Translations under genes and position numbers: made by a program | The notes under the pieces: generated by a model | Told to the model about the DNA's origin: nothing | Database searches by the model: none | The model's input: only the letters and a program-made list of their open reading frames with translations | Source: Serilophus lunatus | Taxonomy: Eukaryota; Chordata; Aves; Passeriformes; Eurylaimidae | Direction of reading: 5' to 3' | Length of the DNA: 64,000 nt | Assembly: GCA_013399895.1 (NCBI GenBank) | Contig: VXBA01005565.1 | Span: forward strand, 711,720 to 775,719 | In this document: in pieces, positions 61,231-64,000 of the stretch | How the letters are laid out: each line of letters opens with the position of its first letter | Numbering within the stretch: the stretch's first letter is position 1

Positions 61231-62547
61231 CTGTGATGTGTTTCCAGAGACCAGCCAGCTACAGACAACAGGTGCACATCTTCCATCCATCATTGTCACT
61301 GCCCCCATGGCCATTAATGCCCCGTGCTGCCTACCTCAATCACTTTAGGACATTGAAATGGGAATAAGTGGTCTCTGTTTTGTCCACTAAAACCATGACA
61401 GTGCACACCCTCTCATGGTGATACTTCTTTAGCCACAAAACAGTGTTGTGGCTTCTCTCTCCATCCATGATGCCTCAAGTTGTGTGCTGCTGGCTTTTCT
61501 GGGGCAGGATGAAGGCCAGGTGTGGTGCTTGAGATTCCAGCCAGAGAGAAGTCAGTCAGTAACTGCTTTTAGGGAGGGAAATCTGTCAGGTCTGAGACAC
61601 CAGCGAAAAGCTGACAGGGCCACCTGTGCACCCTCACCTGATAAAAGACTCCAGCTCTGTGAAGCTCCCAGACTGGCTCACAAAAATGAGAGTGTAGGAG
61701 TGTCAGCTGTACTGACCTGTTCTGTGGTGACTTTTTGGGTGTCATGACATTTTCAGGGACTTGTGTGAGTAGGTGCCAGCCCGCATTGGCAACTGTCAAA
61801 CTCTCAGCACTGAAGGCACCTCGAGGCCACTTTCTGTCTGCTTCTGCCCTACCATGAAGATGCATTTCCACTGTTATATTCAGTGGGAGCTTGTGGTACA
61901 TAGGGAGTGGAAAATACCAACATTAACCATCCTAAGGATAGTCTAATCAAAGAATGGCAAAGAGTTAGGTGCCGTTGATTCATAGAACAATTGAGAGTGA
62001 TATGTCTAAAGTAACTGCTCAACAAAAAATTTGGGTTTAGTCTTATTTTTAAGATACCATTTCAAAAATATCCTGAACCTTGAGCTTTCTCTTTGGAAAA
62101 AAGCAGACCTAATATAGAAGGGTGTGCTACAGGCAGCAATCCAAGAGCATGCAAAAGATTTGTAAAAGTAATGCTTTGGGAAGCTTGGTCCAAAAGCATG
62201 TTCCAGAAAATGATTGCACTGAAATTAATCAGAAAGGAAAGCTACAGGAGCCAGCTAGCACTTTAGCATAAACTGGCATTACTGCATTACTTTTTTGGAA
62301 TGACTGAAGCTGTGCTGATTTATACCAGCTGACTATCTGGTCCACAAACATTTTCTTATTCCAACTTCAATTATTTCCCAGAGTGTAAGGGTGTCTATGT
62401 CTACCTCTGCTCATTTAGGATTTCCAGATGCTAGTCTAGAAGTGTGCTTACAGCAAGCATTAAATTGGTCAGTTTGGATGGAGTACGTAGTTGCTGACAT
62501 CCTCATTGGATACCTTTATTTCAATATACAAATGAGCTGGTTGATTA
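61231..62547. other. non-coding stretch downstream of the GC-rich block
   Basis: Composition returns to AT-rich. A 99-codon plus frame (61448-61747) and a 110-codon minus frame (61569-61901) overlap and are unrecognised. If the promoter at 61.1 kb is real, the first exon of its transcript would lie here. CAGGTGCAC at 61268-61276 is a possible but weak splice donor. Confidence 0.5.
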
Positions 62548-62601
62548 TGAGAATTTCTTTTTTTTTTTTTTTTTTTGTCTTTTTTGGTATTGAAATTCTC
62601 A
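62548..62601. repeat. inverted repeat around a 19-T run
   Basis: TGAGAATTTC (62548-62557) and its exact reverse complement GAAATTCTCA (62592-62601) flank a 34-base interval that is mostly T, including an unbroken run of 19 T at 62558-62576. It can fold as a 10-bp stem with a T-rich loop. Confidence 0.85.
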
Positions 62602-64000
62602 GTGAGCATAAATGAAAAGGACCTGTTCCTACAATCCACAAGGACAGACTACATCAATGGTACTAACATGTCTATGTTGAATGTATTTGTACATGAAGGT
62701 GGCTCCTTATATTTAGATTTGCAGTCCTACGGGAAAAACAGCTCCCTGTTTATGAGCTACCAAAACCTTTGATTTCAAACAATTTAAAGTGGCATTTCTC
62801 AAGTCCTGTCTTTATGAATACACCCTGTGAGTCTTTTCCACTGCACCTGTACAAACATCAACAAAAAGAAAACATGTGAGTGTGAAAAGGGCCTTCAGCT
62901 TCTCCCACCTACTTAATGAAACTTCCTTGCTTTTTTTGCAAGCAAATGAAAGACCATAAATTATGTGAGATGCTTTTTCAATGGCAGTAGGAGTGATAGG
63001 AGTGTCCTGATTTGATGCTGTAGGGGATAAGGCTTATAAATGGTGCCGTAAAAAGTCCTTCTGGATTGTGAAAGGTTGCAGAGAATGAAGCACCTTAGCA
63101 TCACTTTGGTATTTTAAACCAAAGCATGCTGTGCTTGTCATGTGTCTGATCTGATTTGTCAGGACAAAGAGTCTGCTTAAATTTGTGTGGCTCAACTAGT
63201 TTCAGCAGAACAATACAGAGTTATACCAACTCATGTTCTGGATAGAAATCTCTGCATTTCCACACAGTTAGAAATATTACCAGAAATTGTGCTGCTGTCT
63301 TTAATATCCCAGGCAGCTGATAATCTCTTTAAACATGTAAACTTTAAACCAGATACATATCATTCAATTAGATGCAGTGTGCAATTTTCCTTTGGACACT
63401 GGAGAAGAACCAGTTGTACCAGACAAAGAGATCTTGACTTGATTAATTATAAATGAAGTGTAAAGATAAAAACAGGTAGTTCTAGCTGAGAGTGAAACTA
63501 TGGTTTCAGTTTCAAATATGCAGTTTGCTGAACTGGGAAATTTATTGACTTAAGTGTAATAGTGAGCTGAAATTTCTGAATTACAGAGGTACAACTTTTC
63601 TTTGGGCCTCAACTGATATCAAGGAAAGGGATCTAGACTTAACTGGATGATTACCCAGCTCAGAAATAACCTATTCAGAACAAGTAGACTTTCTATGTAA
63701 AATGGAAAAAGAGAGTAATGCTCAGCTAACACGATTAAATCTTAGAGATCAGAATGTGTATGGATAAAATAAGAACTGCCAAAAAACAAACTATGTTGGA
63801 TTTTTCAAACACAGCTAAATCAAATAGGGATAATTTTAGCCACACACACAAAAAAAGATGGTTTATAAGAACTGCTCAGTGAAGATGGTGAATTTAAGGA
63901 TAATACAGATATGGCCCCAAGATGAATACTTTGGCTCAGATTTCAACAGGGACAATGATGTTAAAACAAGGTTGTGTTGTTAATAGGAATATAAGAATGG
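62602..64000. other. non-coding stretch to window end
   Basis: AT-rich. An 89-codon plus frame at 63187-63456 has a protein-like composition but no recognised motif, and its length is within chance. No repeat family seen. Confidence 0.55.

Noticed and set aside
61120..61400. LTR R/U5 region following the TATA box
   Set aside because: No AATAAA, primer-binding site or terminal CA with matching flank was found, so an LTR cannot be asserted.

Overview
The window is vertebrate nuclear DNA from a bird, most likely a passerine. Three things point there. There are four or five CR1 LINE pieces, CR1 being the dominant avian retroposon. Two solo LTRs belong to an ERVL-like family widespread in bird genomes. 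One short SINE has a tRNA-Ile(AAT) head joined to a CR1 3' tail, the make-up of the passerine family TguSINE1. No Alu, L1 or MIR was seen. Family names come from memory of the consensus sequences, not from a search.

Layout. 1-19.7 kb is AT-rich unique DNA with one antisense CR1 (4.54-4.98 kb) and a doubtful older CR1 tail near 3.05 kb. A decayed antisense CR1 with reverse transcriptase remnants lies at 19.74-20.87 kb. The SINE is at 25.62-25.73 kb, followed by a small CpG cluster. From 26 to 49 kb the DNA is nearly repeat-free, with a repeat/hairpin at 35.1 kb, a 41-bp alternating purine-pyrimidine tract at 41.03 kb and a (GGAAA)n microsatellite at 41.83 kb. From 49 to 53.6 kb is a small retroelement cluster: a minus-strand solo LTR holding a 441-base assembly gap, a CR1 piece truncated at both ends, and a plus-strand solo LTR. 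Both LTRs have 5-bp target-site duplications. A CR1 tail lies at 58.5 kb. From 59.69 to about 61.2 kb is an isolated GC- and CpG-rich block that starts with a C-rich/G-rich strand switch and ends in an arrangement resembling a core promoter (YY1-like, CCAAT, GC box, TATA, initiator). The remainder is AT-rich.

No protein-coding gene could be supported. All open frames are short and unrecognised, or are explained by the GC-rich block, the N gap, the microsatellite or retroelements. The window therefore reads as intergenic or deep intronic. The item most worth following is the GC-rich block with its promoter-like edge: it could be an unannotated promoter or lncRNA start, or the control region of an LTR element that was not recognised.
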